A stretch of 64,000 nucleotides of DNA from Malaya genurostris (GCF_030247185.1 NC_080571.1:82332525-82396524), one strand, 5' to 3'. Positions 12,026 to 24,286 are shown, numbered from the stretch's first letter. The notes: generated by a model not told the origin, from the letters alone. Program-made: numbers and translations.

Positions 12026-13600
12026 CCATAAGTCGAGTCGATTTAACTGTGACATAACGTATCGCTTTCGACCACGTGATCGGGATCCCAACAATGTGGT
12101 ACTAGAAATGTCAAATTAAGCAAATAAACTCATATACAAAGCAATCGTGAAGAAATGAAACTTTTTGAATTATAGTTCGGATATTTTCGATGGAATTCGT
12201 TATTTAAATCAATTTCCAATCTGTTAGAAAAAAATAAAGAATTTTTCAAGTGCCTGCTTGTTTTTAATCTACACAGTTAAAATATCCGAAATTTGAATAT
12301 AACGGAATCTCAATGCTGACTTAAGAAAACGAAGACGAAAATCTGTATTCGACATAATTTTCCATTAAAAGTATCATAAATTTCCGAAAAATTTATTCGC
12401 CTGGTCATATTATAATTATTTTCCATCAATTTTCTATGCAGCGTAAACTTTGAAATAGATGGATGCTTTTTGTTACAGCTGATTCAATGGAATTTAACCG
12501 GTTTCTTTCTAACTGTGAACGCTCAAGTGACAAATTAGAGATATCATCTATATTTGGAAAATGTTTGGCAAAGTTTTTCAATTTACTTGAGTTTGAAAGA
12601 TTGTTTATGCTGGAACATTAAAAATTATATTAATAAAAACCTGAGCTGAAACGGTGGATTTTATTACCATTCTTGCATTTCCTCTTACACTTCACTCACA
12701 GATCGTCTCATACATCAGGTCCCACACAAAAACCAACTCACAAAATGAGAAAGACTTGCATTTGGTCAGCATTATTTGTGCGGTACAATATATTTATCGT
12801 CAATAAGTCATACTTTAATATAAATGCACCGTAACAATTCTAGAAGTGAAGCGGTAAAAGTTGCAAAATTCTCACAATCAACTAATGCGAACGATTATCC
12901 ATCTTAGGAAGTGTGCAAGAAGCATGTCAGATTTATTCGTATTCCCTTCCTCCAGTTATGTCTCTGATATTACCCACATGCCTATTTTAAATTTAAAAAT
13001 GTGTTGATAGTTTGGATCTATTTGATCATTATAATGCCTTTCTGGAAAAGGCGTTGAAAAAAAAAATTCCGAAAGTTATTGTAAAATGAAATTTTAGTCT
13101 AATTTTCAACAAAGTCATGCCATTTTTTACAAATAATTAAATTTGAATGAAACTTTTCCATATCTATATCTATAAAAAAAATCTAAGTGGAACTCGATGG
13201 AACTTTTTTTTAGGCCTTTTCATTAGTTTTAGTTATTGAATTATGACAAACTAGTTTTCTAATCATAACTTGTTTCAAGTTATTTTGTTATACAAACTTT
13301 GTTTGGAATAATTGTAGAAAATATAAAATCCCAAAAATTTGTAAAAGGTAATGCATAGGTTTATACTTTTTTGGAAAAGTTATACATCATTTTACCTATT
13401 TTTACCTAGGAAACCTTGTACCGAAGCGAAATATGCAACTTAATGCCAACTTTTACAATTATTCCTAATCCAATTTATTTTCCAATGAGAATATCCTGAA
13501 TACTATTCGTGTGCATCATTTTCACTATAGCCATGCTGAAACCATGAATGGTTGAAAAACGGAGGACGTCACGCATCTGCTGTTTCTGTAACTCACTTTT
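12026..13600. other. Unassigned AT-rich sequence
   Basis: No gene recognised. It contains the 60-bp module at 12926-12987 and otherwise AT-rich sequence with many short homopolymer runs. Confidence 0.35.
12926..12987 (+). repeat. Dispersed 60-bp module, copy 2
   Basis: Shares TTTATTCGTATTC, CCAGTTATGTCTCTGA and TTACCCAC with the copies at 10130, 46297 and 53118. It diverges on both sides. Confidence 0.7.
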
Positions 13601-13606
13601 GTAGTG

Positions 13607-13703
13607 AGCGTAGAGATGGGCAATTCGCTCCTGAGGTATTCTAGTGAATCGAAACAGCTCTTTTCAAAAGAACCGCAGCTCACCAGTTCACCGCACTGGT
13701 AAG
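13607..13703. repeat. Repeat fragment rich in GAGCT/CGCTC, interrupted by a MITE
   Basis: The sequence AGAGATGGGCAATTCGCTC with the following GAGCTC/CTCACC words looks like the edge of an insect hAT-type MITE. Similar words resume at 14030-14100 and 14380-14480. The 13704-14024 element sits inside it. Confidence 0.4.
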
Positions 13704-14024
13704 CAGAGATGCCAGGCTCACAGATTAATCTGTGTTTCACAGATTTTCAACCTTTTGCACAGATTTAAAAAATGGTACAGATTTTCACAGATTTCTGAAA
13801 ATGGTCACATATTTACACAGATTCTGAAATCGATCACAGATGTTTAAAATTGATCACAGTTTAGCACCAAAAATTACAGAGCGGTAGGAAATAGTGAGAC
13901 CTTTTTTTTTGCTTACCAAAATGATTCCGATCAGCTATTATGGAAACGGGGTAACGTGCACAGATTTTGCACAGACAGTTTTGGCTTGATCACAGATTTT
14001 TTTAAAAATGACCTCGCATCCCTG
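13704..14024. mobile_element. hAT-type MITE rich in CACAGATTT, copy 1
   Basis: Terminal inverted repeats CAGAGATGCCAGG / CAGGGATGCGAGG (13 bp, two mismatches) and an 8-bp target-site duplication, CTGGTAAG at 13696-13703 against TTGGTAAG at 14025-14032. An 8-bp duplication is the hallmark of hAT transposons. The interior is a run of degenerate CACAGATTT-like units. It is non-coding and therefore non-autonomous. A second copy is at 24408-24630. Confidence 0.8.
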
Positions 14025-14032
14025 TTGGTAAG

Positions 14033-15440
14033 GTGGAAACAAGCTAAAAGCTGAACGGATTTTCGGCTCTTGAAGAGCGAGTTATAAATGAGAAGAAATG
14101 TGTGCATGAGCTTTTGTTCGTTCTTCCAAATGTGTATCTATCCTTCTTTAACAGATGGAATGAGCCATTGTCAATAAAAATCTTACCTCTCACTCAGTAG
14201 GCTGATGCCACATTTGCAGATATTCTCACATATGACATAATAATAATTCACAGACAAATTAGTTCGCATAGCATTGTTCTTTGTGCATCAATGATTTCGA
14301 TCATGCATATGGGAGAAAAACGGAGTAAAAAAACGGTGCAAAAAATGGCACTCAAACAAACCTTCAAACAAAATGAGCTGATGAGCTGATACATTGAATC
14401 GATTCCCTTTAGTGAGCTCATCGGTTCGGAACTGCTCACCGGTATGAGCTGTTTCGCACATCTCGCTCACTGTGAGCGTCGCACGATCAACATATCGTCT
14501 TAAAAAACTTGTTTCTTCGCAATAACTCAATTTAATTACACGTTTAAAAAAGGAAACCACTTCGTAAAAGTTTGTACTTTTACAATACTTTTTCATATTT
14601 TGTTTGGCAAACATTTTTACTTTTTTTAATATGTGTTGAACTTTTGATAATTTTTCGAATTTTCAATATTTAAAACTAACTTTGAAAAGGCAAAGAAAAA
14701 TTGCATCGAGTTCCACTTAGATTTTTTCTAATATTGTTAATTGTCAAAAAGTAAACAAAATAACACTGTTTTTAAAATAAAGTGAATATATCTAAAAAAA
14801 TATATGTTTTACATTATTTATATCTTCAGCAAAAATACTTCAAATGTTTTTTCTCCAAAATGAGATAGAAAAAAAAATTTATTAAAAAAAAATATTTTTA
14901 TTAGAAATTGGTACTACCCCCTTAACAAAAGTTAAGGTGCCACTTTCAAAAGAAGCGTAATATAATCTTGTAATTTTTTTTCGAGGACACGTTAGCTCTT
15001 AAAAATCAGTAAAAGTCAGTGCAGACTTTTGACCGTCTTTTTCCAGTTTTGGACCACTGTGCAAGGTTTAAACCCATTTTCACACTTCATGATTCAAATC
15101 AAATCTTTCATTGTCTTAAAAGATACTGTGCAATTTCACCCAGATCAAACTTCCGGTTCCGAAATTAGATTACGAGGAGTGTTAAAACTTCCAAACTATC
15201 ATACAAAATGATGCAAAACCGGTACCGGCATCGGCACGTGCTGGTACGGAAGAAGAAAATGCCACCGCCTAGAACACAGCGTGCTTAGTTCGATTTTGTA
15301 TAGCGTGCAGGGTTGCCACATTGAAATCTATATGAACTTGACATAACTATTTACAAATTGAAAAGGTTATGGTAGTTTATACCCAAAGAAACGTTTTGAT
15401 TTGTTTCAAATTTGAAATAAAAAATCTTGAAAGAATATTC
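14033..15440. other. Unassigned AT-rich sequence
   Basis: Apart from GAGCTC-rich words near 14380-14480, probably the far part of the repeat at 13607, nothing recognisable. Open frames on the minus strand at 14248-14614 have no domain. Confidence 0.35.
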
Positions 15441-15495
15441 CAGTGATGTTTCACGCGTCATTACACCACTAGGTGGATTAAAAAACGTTTTATTG
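15441..15495 (+). repeat. 3' end of abundant interspersed repeat M
   Basis: The block CATTACACCACTAGGTGG followed by ATTAAAA recurs almost unchanged at 22692-22730 and 39029-39065, each time as the last recognisable part of the repeat that fills much of 34-39 kb. Confidence 0.65.
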
Positions 15496-15540
15496 AGTAC
15501 CTTGTTAAGTTCATTATCTACTGTGTTTCAATTAGTATTC

Positions 15541-16024
15541 AGGCTTGTTTATAAGAGGTGCATAGTTAACTTGATACAATCTTAGCGAAGTACTCGAAAA
15601 ATTTAAAATAAATGGAAACTAATTCAAAATTTCCGTAACTAATTAGCAACTAGTTTGCAACAACATATTCACTGGGTTTCGATTTGTTTTAAAGGTTGTT
15701 TAGGAGGTGTACTTCGTCAACTGTTCCGGGTTGGCGGTTCAATGCATAGGACGCTGGTCTTACAAAGCAGTTGTCGTATGTTCGAGCCCCGACCTGGAAG
15801 GATTCGTAGTGTCAGTAGAATCCTAGCACCAGCCATGCATTGGTTCTGTACACAGAACAGAAGTTGAAACAGAAGGTCAAATTCCACTACAGGAATGTAA
15901 TACCAAGGCTTTGCTTTGCTTCGTTAACTTCATATGAACTTAGCGAAGTACTCGAAAAAATGAACAAAATTGAGCATCAAGTTCAAAATTACCGTAATCA
16001 ATTAGCAGCAAATTATTCACATAT
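15541..16024 (+). repeat. Local tandem duplication with SINE insertion
   Basis: A unit of about 130 bp (GTTTATAAGAGGTGCATAG ... CTTAGCGAAGTACTCGAAAA ... TTAGCAACTAG) at 15541-15665 recurs at 15693-16024. The second copy is split by the SINE at 15723-15918. The duplication predates the SINE. Confidence 0.65.
15723..15918 (+). mobile_element. tRNA-related SINE of a second family
   Basis: A tRNA-like head (ATAGGACGCTGGTCTTACAA followed by a B-box-like GTTCGAGCCCC) continues into a body ending in GGCTTTGCTTTG. It resembles a SINE widespread in mosquitoes (SINEX-like in my recollection). An 11-bp duplication, CTTCGTCAACT at 15712-15722 and CTTCGTTAACT at 15919-15929 (one mismatch), flanks it. It is unrelated in sequence to the SINEs at 144 and 41753. 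Confidence 0.8.
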
Positions 16025-17480
16025 TTGCGTTATTATCGGCGAGAAGTGCCTCGCTATGTTCATCATTTTTGTTTATTCGAGTTTTGATACAGTTTTATAT
16101 GCGATTTTTTCTATTTGAATTTTATAAATCTATGCGGCATTTTATGCTAATTATTTTCTAGTTTGGTCTTCGAAATGCATGAAACATCGAGATCTAGTGT
16201 AATCTCGAAAAAAATGTTTATGTCAGCCTTCTGGGAATAGAAAAATAAACTTTTCAACAAAATAATTCTTCGTGATAACACCAGGTATTTAACAATATTT
16301 TGGACTTCGGGGATCCCAAAAACAATTTAAAGTCCCAAATTCAATATTTAATATCGAAAATTTTTCGGGATACCTCCAGATCTTGATATCTCATCATGTT
16401 TTAAGACATCTGCAAACAAACATTTTTTTCTTTAGTTATTCGATTTTATTTATACGAATTTTCAAAGTTATACGGTTTCTCTTTATGTGAAATTTTAAAG
16501 TTGTGTTTTTTGCGGTTTTTTGTCAAACATTGTCAAAGACACCACCATATTAAACGGACCAACCGTTTCTGAGACGTAATTTTCTGTTTTCAAAATAAAA
16601 AAATTGGTTACGCTCTTCTCAAAAGTAAGCCTACACATATAACAATAATTTGTGAATTTAGATCAATTTTCATGCACATATTTGAAGCAGGCAACTGAAT
16701 GGAAAGTTACATTACAGTTCTTCATTTTTCAATATACTTTGAAAGTAAAACTAAGCTTTTTTTTTCTACATCTACAGTCTTAGAAAAATTCGCTGAAAAA
16801 AAGAAAAAATTACAAAATCGCTGCATTCAAATTTAATTTTACGTCGAACATTGTTTTAAAATCTGATCATAGTGTTATTGATTTTCATGTCGTGTAAGTT
16901 TGATTATTTTGTTCTGTGTTGTTTTATATAACATTTAAGCCAAATTAAAATATACAATAATTTAATGAAACAAAATCATCATATCGGTTGAAATCGTAAT
17001 TAAAGCACTTTAATTTTTAGAACAAATACTGTTTTGACGTTTCTTTAACTCAATAGTTTCCAATGAGATTGCATAACCTGTAGCAAATTTTAAAGCTTAA
17101 AAAAAATACTACAGCGTTGCGCTGATCTTAGAAAAATGCGTAGTTTTTTTTTTGTTTTTATTAGTTCGTAATAAATTGTAGTCCTAATGAAGAACGGTTC
17201 ATTGATCGTTGTATCTAACAGTGAAGCTAATTAACGATACAGATTCAATTAAAATTTAAAATTCAATATTCGTTATGAAGTTTTTTTATTCAATAATATA
17301 ATTTTTAATGTACACTGCTCAAGCTCTAAGATGCCAAGGGCAGATTCGTTATGGAGTGTTATTTTTTTTATATTTAAACATGAATATGAGATACAATTTG
17401 TAGTGATTTGAGATGAAAAAAAGTTAAAGCATAACAAACTAGTGATAAGAAAATCAGAATTTACCAGTTAAAGTTCACAC
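16025..17480. other. Unassigned AT-rich sequence
   Basis: No gene, repeat boundary or RNA recognised. Confidence 0.35.
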
Positions 17481-19650
17481 GTACTGTCTCCTAATGACTC
17501 AGTGTTTCTTCTGCTACAGTTGATAAATTCCGCAACCGTTGTTCTCTAGTTCACCGGCGGCTGCACAAGCAGAAACCTTACTCGCATATGAGATTCTTCG
17601 CGTTCCACAGAACTGTCGATTTGTTTCTTTTATTTTTTTTCTGTTTCGCCAAACCACAGATAAGCACCCTACAACAATGTAATTTTGTGTCAACACCACC
17701 GACCCGACGGCTGATTGATTGGCTTGGCAGGGCTGCTGCGATTCGCACTTTTTTTTTTAATCGAACCACGACGGATTGAAAACTGCACCGCGTGAACACA
17801 CTCACACTCTCGGCACTCTCGGCACTCGTCACTGGGTTTGGGCGCCTTCGCGTGCGATAAGGTGGATCTGTGCTGTTTCACTTGTGTGTTTTGTATTTTT
17901 CACTTATAATTAAATCAGATGATAACACACCATAACCGCAACCACCACCACCACCACCACCAACACGACCAGCGCACGACAGCCGGCTTCGCACCGGTCA
18001 TGCTGCGTTTGATAACAACTTGATCTTCTGCCCACACACATGCACTTTGCTACTGCTCGTTTTTTTTTTGGTTTTAATTTGCTGACTTTCTCCCGGTTCT
18101 AGATGGGGACCTTCCTCTGACAGTTTCGAGGCTCGAAAGGATTCAGAAGCGATTGCCACTAATTGCTACATTTTCGGCTGCTGTTTCGCGTACTTTTCAC
18201 GACGTGACGCATGCATAAACCGAACCACCTCCTGCTGCTTCTTTCCGAGTGACCGTGGACTGCTGTCACCAATTTCGCGAAGCTTTATTTTGCCTCACTT
18301 GCACAGGCTAGTACCTTCACTTCGGCTCTGATGAACTACAAGTTGGTTGGCACGGTGAAATTAGTGGACAAAGGGAAAGAATCGAAATGACCGTAAGTTT
18401 TGAGCAGCCACACACTTAGTCTGGTGGTCAGCACGAGAAAAAAAAACAACAACAAAAAAAACGGTTACACCGCAATAAACCGCTCGACACTAATTTCTCA
18501 AAATATCCAATCGGTTTTTAATGAGAACTCTCTGTGCTGGTTGCTGGTGCCAGCGCCAGAGTCAAAGTAAAAGTGTGATCTCGCGCGTTCACCGCCGCCG
18601 CCGCCTTTCCCGTGATAAAGAGCATCACTTTTCCGCGCGCGCACCACACACACACACACTGACCACCCGAATGACCGGCCGCCCCGAGCAACTGTCAGCA
18701 AAACTGAGCGAGGATCATCTGATTTACATAACAAATTGTACTCGATTTTCAGCCTCGAATAACCGAGCAAACCTCCGGAACCGCTCGAGCCGTCAACTCT
18801 AGTTGACCGGATTATGATAATTCACGGTGCCAAAGAGGACCAGATTCCGATTTTTTTTCCGGCAAAATTTCCTACAGAATAATTTTCACATTTATCACTA
18901 GCACCGAATTTTGCAATTCATTGATCACGCGAAAGCCGGTTCTCTGCAGTTGCGGGCTGACCGCATCAATTGCATCAGGAGTCACCTGTTACGATCGTCA
19001 CTCGATAGGTTGGATTTTTTTTATTTCTTCTACTCGCAACACTTCGGTGGAAAACCTCATTCACCGCACCTCGGGAAACACCTCGCAACTCTAATGCACT
19101 CCTATCGCCCCGACTGAGGACACTTTCCTATTTTGCTCAGACGAATGACTGAATGAATATCCCGCCAGATCCAAGTTCTGAGCTTCTGAAATGTACTTCT
19201 CGACTCGCCGAAAAAAAAATCGTTGTCACGCGTGCTGCTGCCAAGCGAAGACTAAACCGGCCGCACCGAACGCGAATGGGACTATGCTCACGGTGGTGCT
19301 GCCACTCTGCATTTCACGCGGCTAATGGAACAAGTTCACCACATGAAAAAGAACAAAAAAAACATCGCAAACCATTGCTGAGCCCACAGTCCCCGGGGTA
19401 CGGGTGCCGGTTCCAACAAACTGAACCCATTTCGATGTTTCCGATGGGAGATAGTTTCCCATTATCTCTCATTCGCCGGAGAACGGACCAGCATGCGTTT
19501 TGGTTGCATTTTCTCTTGGATGCGATGTTTTTTCGTCACTCGCTCTGGTGCTCTCGATTTCTCTCACTTTCTCTCGCAATTTCGAATGCCGGCTGCGTGT
19601 GTTATCAGTCATTCAATAACTGAGAGTAGAATGGGAGAGCAAGATTGAGA
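17481..19650. promoter_or_regulatory. GC-rich island, probable promoter/5'UTR region
   Basis: About 2 kb with much higher GC and CpG content than its surroundings. It has GCC and ACC triplet runs (18590-18608, 17940-17961), CA and CT microsatellite tracts, GAGAGA words near 19625-19650, and an arthropod-initiator-like TTATCAGTCATTC at 19601-19613. It appears free of transposons. No long open frame with a domain exists on either strand. The most economical reading is the promoter and non-coding first exon(s) of a host gene whose coding exons lie elsewhere. Orientation is undetermined. Confidence 0.4.
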
Positions 19651-19860
19651 GAAGCAAACCGACACGATGCATCACGGGTGGCTGGCGCAGGGTGAAAGCA
19701 TAGAAAATAAGGCACCTTCTGTTGAGTGCATGGTTATGTTTGCCACTCACGCATATGTTTCGGATACTCGAATCTCTCGGGTGTCGCCGGTTGCATCGTG
19801 TGTGATCTACAATTAGGCGTTAATCACCGGCGATTGTATTATTCAGTGCACTCAAGAGTA

Positions 19861-20282
19861 AACCGTAAATCTCTTTCATTATTCATTGATAGAACATTTT
19901 CCAAAGGACATAATTCACGATGTGAGTCTTACCAACGATAGCAGATAGGAGAATCCCCAGATTGTAAGTTTACAGTATGACAATTCTGCATGAAATTACT
20001 TTCGAATTTACTTTCTCTTTCGATTATTACTATCATCTTTGATTGTGAATTGAAGTAATCACCGAAAAAAGCAGGAATGTTTCGCAATAATCGAAAGAGA
20101 AAGTAAACAAAGAGAATCTCTCATTATTACTTTCGTCGTTTGGAACATTTCATGCAGAATTGTCATACTGTAAACTTACAATCTGGGGATTCTCCTATCT
20201 GCTACCGTTGGTAAGACTCACATCGTGAATTATGTCCTTTGGCAAATTGTCTATCAATCAATAATGAAAGAGATTTACGGTT
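19861..20282. mobile_element. Fold-back element with 135-bp arms
   Basis: Arms 19861-19995 and 20147-20282 are near-perfect inverted copies starting AACCGTAAATCTC and ending GCATGAAAT. A second inner pair (TTACTTTCTCTTTCGATTATT at 20009-20029 against 20090-20108) extends the fold. The transcript or single strand would form a hairpin of about 420 nt. Non-coding; probably a fold-back MITE. Confidence 0.85.
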
Positions 20283-20639
20283 GTTACATTCGTCGTTTTA
20301 AACATTTTATACAGCATTATTGTTTCTTGTTTTAACAGTTTCAAATTAAAATGTTTGATTCCACAAATCTATCTGTTGCTCTTCTTATAACGAGCTACTA
20401 TACTACTATAAATTTTGATTTTCGAATGCTTCGCTTAAATATAAATTCACATTCAAAATACATGACAAATCTTGTGATTTGAAAGTCAAAACAAATTTCA
20501 ATGACAAACAAACATTCATTAAAAATAACGAAATCATCACATACGATTTATGTGAATTCTAGCATTTTCCTTATTTAAAAATTGCGATTTGTGACTGTCC
20601 TTAGACCTTAGGTAGATCTTATAGTTCAAGCTTTAAAAT

Positions 20640-20930
20640 TTATTTATTTATTTATTCAAGGCACATAGCACAATGAGACTTTAAATACCTAACTATCAGT
20701 ACTATAACTAATTATCTATATCTTATTTAAATATATTTAATTACTTTGTGTGTGATAAACAATGTTCTTTTGTCTAGTTTTTAACACTCCTAATAACAAG
20801 CCTAAAAAAGTTACGCGAAGCACCAAGCCTCAAAAAAAGTTGGAACGGTAACTTTGAGCTATCATAGCTCAGTTGTTACTTGAACAAATTCGATAAATTT
20901 TACACCCTCGAATTTTGTGAAGTTTGTAGA
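20640..20930 (-). mobile_element. Possible LINE 3' remnant
   Basis: A (TTTA)n tract at 20640-20656 followed by sequence that, read on the minus strand, would end in a (TAAA)n tail, like the tail of the LINE at 8249-10025. The adjoining minus-strand sequence is too decayed to show a reverse transcriptase motif. Confidence 0.3.
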
Positions 20931-21499
20931 TTATTTTAAGTATATCACGACGATCGTTTATGAAAAACTAATGAAAATCTGATTTTTCTTGTTCCGAATT
21001 TTTTTTCAAGCTCAAAATGTGTCCTATCTGCATTCTTGCGGCACCTGCATCGCGAATCGGATATTGAGAACTTCCACTTTACCGAGTCATAAATTTGTTG
21101 TTAGTCAACCGATCTTCAAAATTTGTTCACCATTGGAAAGGTACTGCTTCCAGAAATAAAATGCACTGAAACAAATAAAAAATAGGGTTGTCTATCCAAA
21201 GTTGTAATGAAAACTGTAGACAGATGACTAAAGAAAAGGTGAGATTTTTTACAATGATCGTAAATATCTCAAAATTCAAAGCGATGACCTATATACTTTT
21301 ACACATCATTCGATTGCTAGTGATACCAGCTATAATTTTCGCCCAACTACCGTTCCTGCACTATCGAAAGAAAACCTTACAGGATCGATGAATTTATAAA
21401 TATATATGAAGTTTTCATTTTTTTTAACATGTTTGTATATAACTCAAAAATTAAAGCGATGACATGTACATTTTTCTGCTTCAAAATATTGGAACCTAA

Positions 21500-22170
21500 C
21501 CCGCGGAAAGTCGTTTCGCCGAAAGGGTCATATCTCCTGCATGTTATATCTCCTGTATAACTGATGTGGCGCAGCCACATAACCGAAGCCAAGATGGTTC
21601 GGCGGCACAAAGCCCCTAAATGGCACAAAGCCGCCGAGCCGACGTCAGCTGAGTCGGCCTCTTGCATACAAACCTGTAACCGCCTCGTTTGCCCGGTCTA
21701 CTCAAAGCTAAGTTTCTTTGCTTTAGTTAGGTCCGAACGAGCGGTAGCGAGGTCGGACAGCACATGAACCAAAACGATGTGGCGTAGCCGCATTAGTATT
21801 TTTTAATTTTCACTTAATAAACGGAAAATATCACCTACATTTGCCTGGTAGATACACCTATGCAATTGCTTTGATGCTTACTAGCTAATAGTCAACAAGT
21901 TTTCTTGGGAACTACTTTCTGAGGTTCATGAATCAATAATTATTCAAGAAGTACAATGGTAGGTCAAAAAAAACGGGCGTTAACGCTATCATCTTTCGTT
22001 TGTCTTTAATTTAAATCAATTCTAATTACGATTTCAAGACGATTTCAGGATTCGGTGAAATGAACCTTTCGGCGAAGTGGTATTCGACGAAATGTCATTC
22101 GGCGAAATAACCCTTTCGGCGGAATGACTTTCGGCGAAACGGCTTTCGGCGAAATGACCCTGATCCGAAT
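21500..22170. repeat. Segment bordered by inverted TTCGGCGAAATGACC units
   Basis: The left border carries one inverted unit (TTTCGCCGAAAGGGTCAT, 21512-21529). The right border (22050-22165) carries at least five direct degenerate units of about 17-20 bp (CTTTCGGCGAAATGACC type). A related pair of units recurs at 24066-24120. It looks like the subterminal repeats of a DNA transposon without a visible transposase. Confidence 0.5.
21559..21798. repeat. GC-rich insert flanked by ATGTGGCGYAGCCRCAT palindromes
   Basis: A perfect palindrome ATGTGGCGCAGCCACAT at 21564-21580 and a near-perfect one (GATGTGGCGTAGCCGCATTA) at 21777-21796 enclose about 200 bp of much higher GC content than the flanks. 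No open frame with a domain was recognised. Confidence 0.5.
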
Positions 22171-22179
22171 AACAGCTGA

Positions 22180-22530
22180 TCGTGTCAGACGAGTTCTATG
22201 GAAAAAGACGCACCAGCGCATTCATGCATAAAACGGTGAAATTAAGTAATTTGCGGTACGGATTGGTCCACCATTCCCCATATTCTCCAGACCTGGCCCA
22301 GCGACTATTATCTATTTCTAAACCTGAAAAGGTTTCTCCAGGGAAAGAATTTTTCGTCGAATGGTCATTGCAGAAACGGAAGTCTATTTTAAAGGCCTTG
22401 AAAAATCTTTTCATTTTTTCAAAGGACATCAATATGTTGGAGGACAGATGGGTCAAGTATATCGCTCTAGATGGAGATTATACTGAAGAATGAAAAAGTT
22501 TTCACGATAAAAAATCGACATTTTCTTTGT
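22180..22530 (+). pseudogene. Mariner transposase C-terminal fragment
   Basis: Decayed 3' piece of a mariner transposase. HHSPYSPDLAQR corresponds to the block before the third catalytic Asp, and RWVKYIALDGDYTEE followed by a stop to the usual end of the protein. The third Asp and its DYHLF context are lost, and the stretch between is partly unrecognisable. Only about 100 of 345 residues remain, with no terminal repeats, so it is inert. Confidence 0.7.
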
Positions 22531-22599
22531 TAGGCAGATTGTAAATCTTTTCGAACTTATAGGTGTGGCTATTTAATGACCCCAAAAATTTTTTGCATC

Positions 22600-22735
22600 T
22601 GTGACAGCCTCCCGACTCCGGTTCCGGAAGCAGTTATTTGAAATGTCCAATATAAAACTTGCATCGATTTCTCGTGAAATGTTCGCGAGAATGGCACCAT
22701 TACACCACTAGGTGGATTAAAATAGGTTTTTAGGT
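22600..22735 (+). repeat. Interspersed repeat M, 3' part
   Basis: CCGACTCCGGTTCCGGAAGC followed by CCATTACACCACTAGGTGG and ATTAAAATAGG. The same order is found at 38880-39065. Confidence 0.65.
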
Positions 22736-22871
22736 TGTGTTTTTGTTAAAGCCTAGATTATAAACTAAAACTTGGGGAAAAGCTCAGTTGGGTTCACTAG
22801 AGTTCTATAATAATGTTGTTCCTGGTATGCGTGCGCTGGTGTCGATTAAAATTTATAAACATTTTATCATA

Positions 22872-24012
22872 ACATAAGGGCCGAAAAGTCCCGGGCCTAA
22901 CACATAGATGGCGCTAGTTTTATTACAGTCACCTTTATTCCAGTTAGCAGCTGTTAAAATTTCGTGATATTCTGGTCATTAGTTTGTGAGTTATTGTTCT
23001 AAGAGTGACGCTACTTTTGTTATTTCCAGAACAATGGATCAAAAACAATTTCGTGTTTTAATTTTACACTGCTTCTTGATGAGAAAAATACCGTTCAAGC
23101 GAAGCAATGACTTGAAAAGTGCTATGGAGACTCCGCTCTATCAGAAACAACAATAAAACGTTGGATTGCTGACTTCAAACGTGGTCGTAGAGACACCGAT
23201 GTTGCAGAACGCAGTGCACGTCCAATTGAGGCGTTAACACTAAAAAACCATAAAAACAATCCACAAAATCGTTTTGAATGATCGAAAAGTGAAGTTGTGT
23301 GAGTTAGCTGACATCGTGAAAATGTCGAAAGAAGAAAGTGTTGGCTTTACATTGCAAAAACGAGAACATGTTGATGATTCTGAGCAGTGTTTGGTCATGT
23401 TTAAACGTAACAAACCGGAATGTTTTAGTCGATATGTGACAATGGGTGAAACATGGATTTATCACTTTACTCCGGAATGAAAACGAACGTCATCTGAGTG
23501 GACAGAAACTGGCAAACCTTGTCCAGAGCACTCGAAAGCATAACAATCGGCTGGTAAGGTTATGGCTTCCATTAATACCATTACAGTGAACATTATATAG
23601 CGTTATTAGAGCGTTTGAAGGCTAAAGTTGCAAAGAAACGACAGCATATGGCAAAGAACAAAATTTTGCTTCACCAAGACAACGCACCGTGTCACAACTC
23701 AATCAAAACAATGGCAAAACTACATAAATTGAACTTCGGATTTCTCCCACATCCATTGTATTCGCCAGATTTGGCTCCCAGCGACTACTGGCTGTTCGCA
23801 AAAAATGCTCGCCGGTAAGAAATTTCGCTCGAAACTGAGGCCAATTTTGAGACAAAAGATAAATCGTTCTGCAAAAGTGGTATTGAAATGTTAGAGCGGC
23901 GCTGGAATGATTGCGTTGCTCTTGATGGAGATTACGTTGATGAATAAAGTTAATTTTGAACAAAATAAATCAGGTTTTCTTTGTTAGGCCCGGAACTTTT
24001 CAGTCCTTGTGT
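22872..24012 (+). mobile_element. Complete but decayed mariner element
   Basis: Flanked by TA at 22870-22871 and 24013-24014. Terminal inverted repeats of about 27 bp start ACATAAGGGCCGAAAAG on the left and, in inverse, ACACAAGGACTGAAAAG on the right. Total length is 1141 bp, slightly short of the 1.25-1.3 kb of an intact mariner, and the transposase is heavily broken. Confidence 0.9.
23034..23947 (+). pseudogene. Mariner transposase pseudogene (DD34D)
   Basis: Transposase start MDQKQFRVLI at 23034. HTH homology continues in several frames (TTIKRWIADFKRG), then CELADIVKMSKEE (23274 on), TMGETWIYHFTPE near the first catalytic position (the usual Asp context is changed), and HQDNAPCHNS with the second Asp and LAPSDYWLF with the third, separated by 34 residues. 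At least four stops or frameshifts interrupt it. The last block reads RWNDCVALDGDYVDE. The terminal repeats are better preserved than the coding part. Confidence 0.88.
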
Positions 24013-24286
24013 TATCTAAGAATACAGCGATTTTTTCTCTGTACAATGTCTTCAGTTGAAAAATTCGATGAATTTTTTTCGGCTAAATAATTTTCGAAGA
24101 AACGGCTTTCGGTGAAATAATGTGCTCTCATCATTATTTCGTTTATTTAATCCCGAATATAATCTACGATGGTCCTTCACCAGGATAGATGTGTGTTCAT
24201 GAATATGTCATTGTGATGCTGCCAGCATAATAAATAAAATTGTTTTGAGAATACTAACTTGTAGAAGCTAGTAAAGTAAAAATTAA

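Noticed and set aside
18498..19623. Open frames of 60-156 codons in the GC-rich island
   Set aside because: Composition-driven; no domains, no splice consistency, overlapping frames on both strands.
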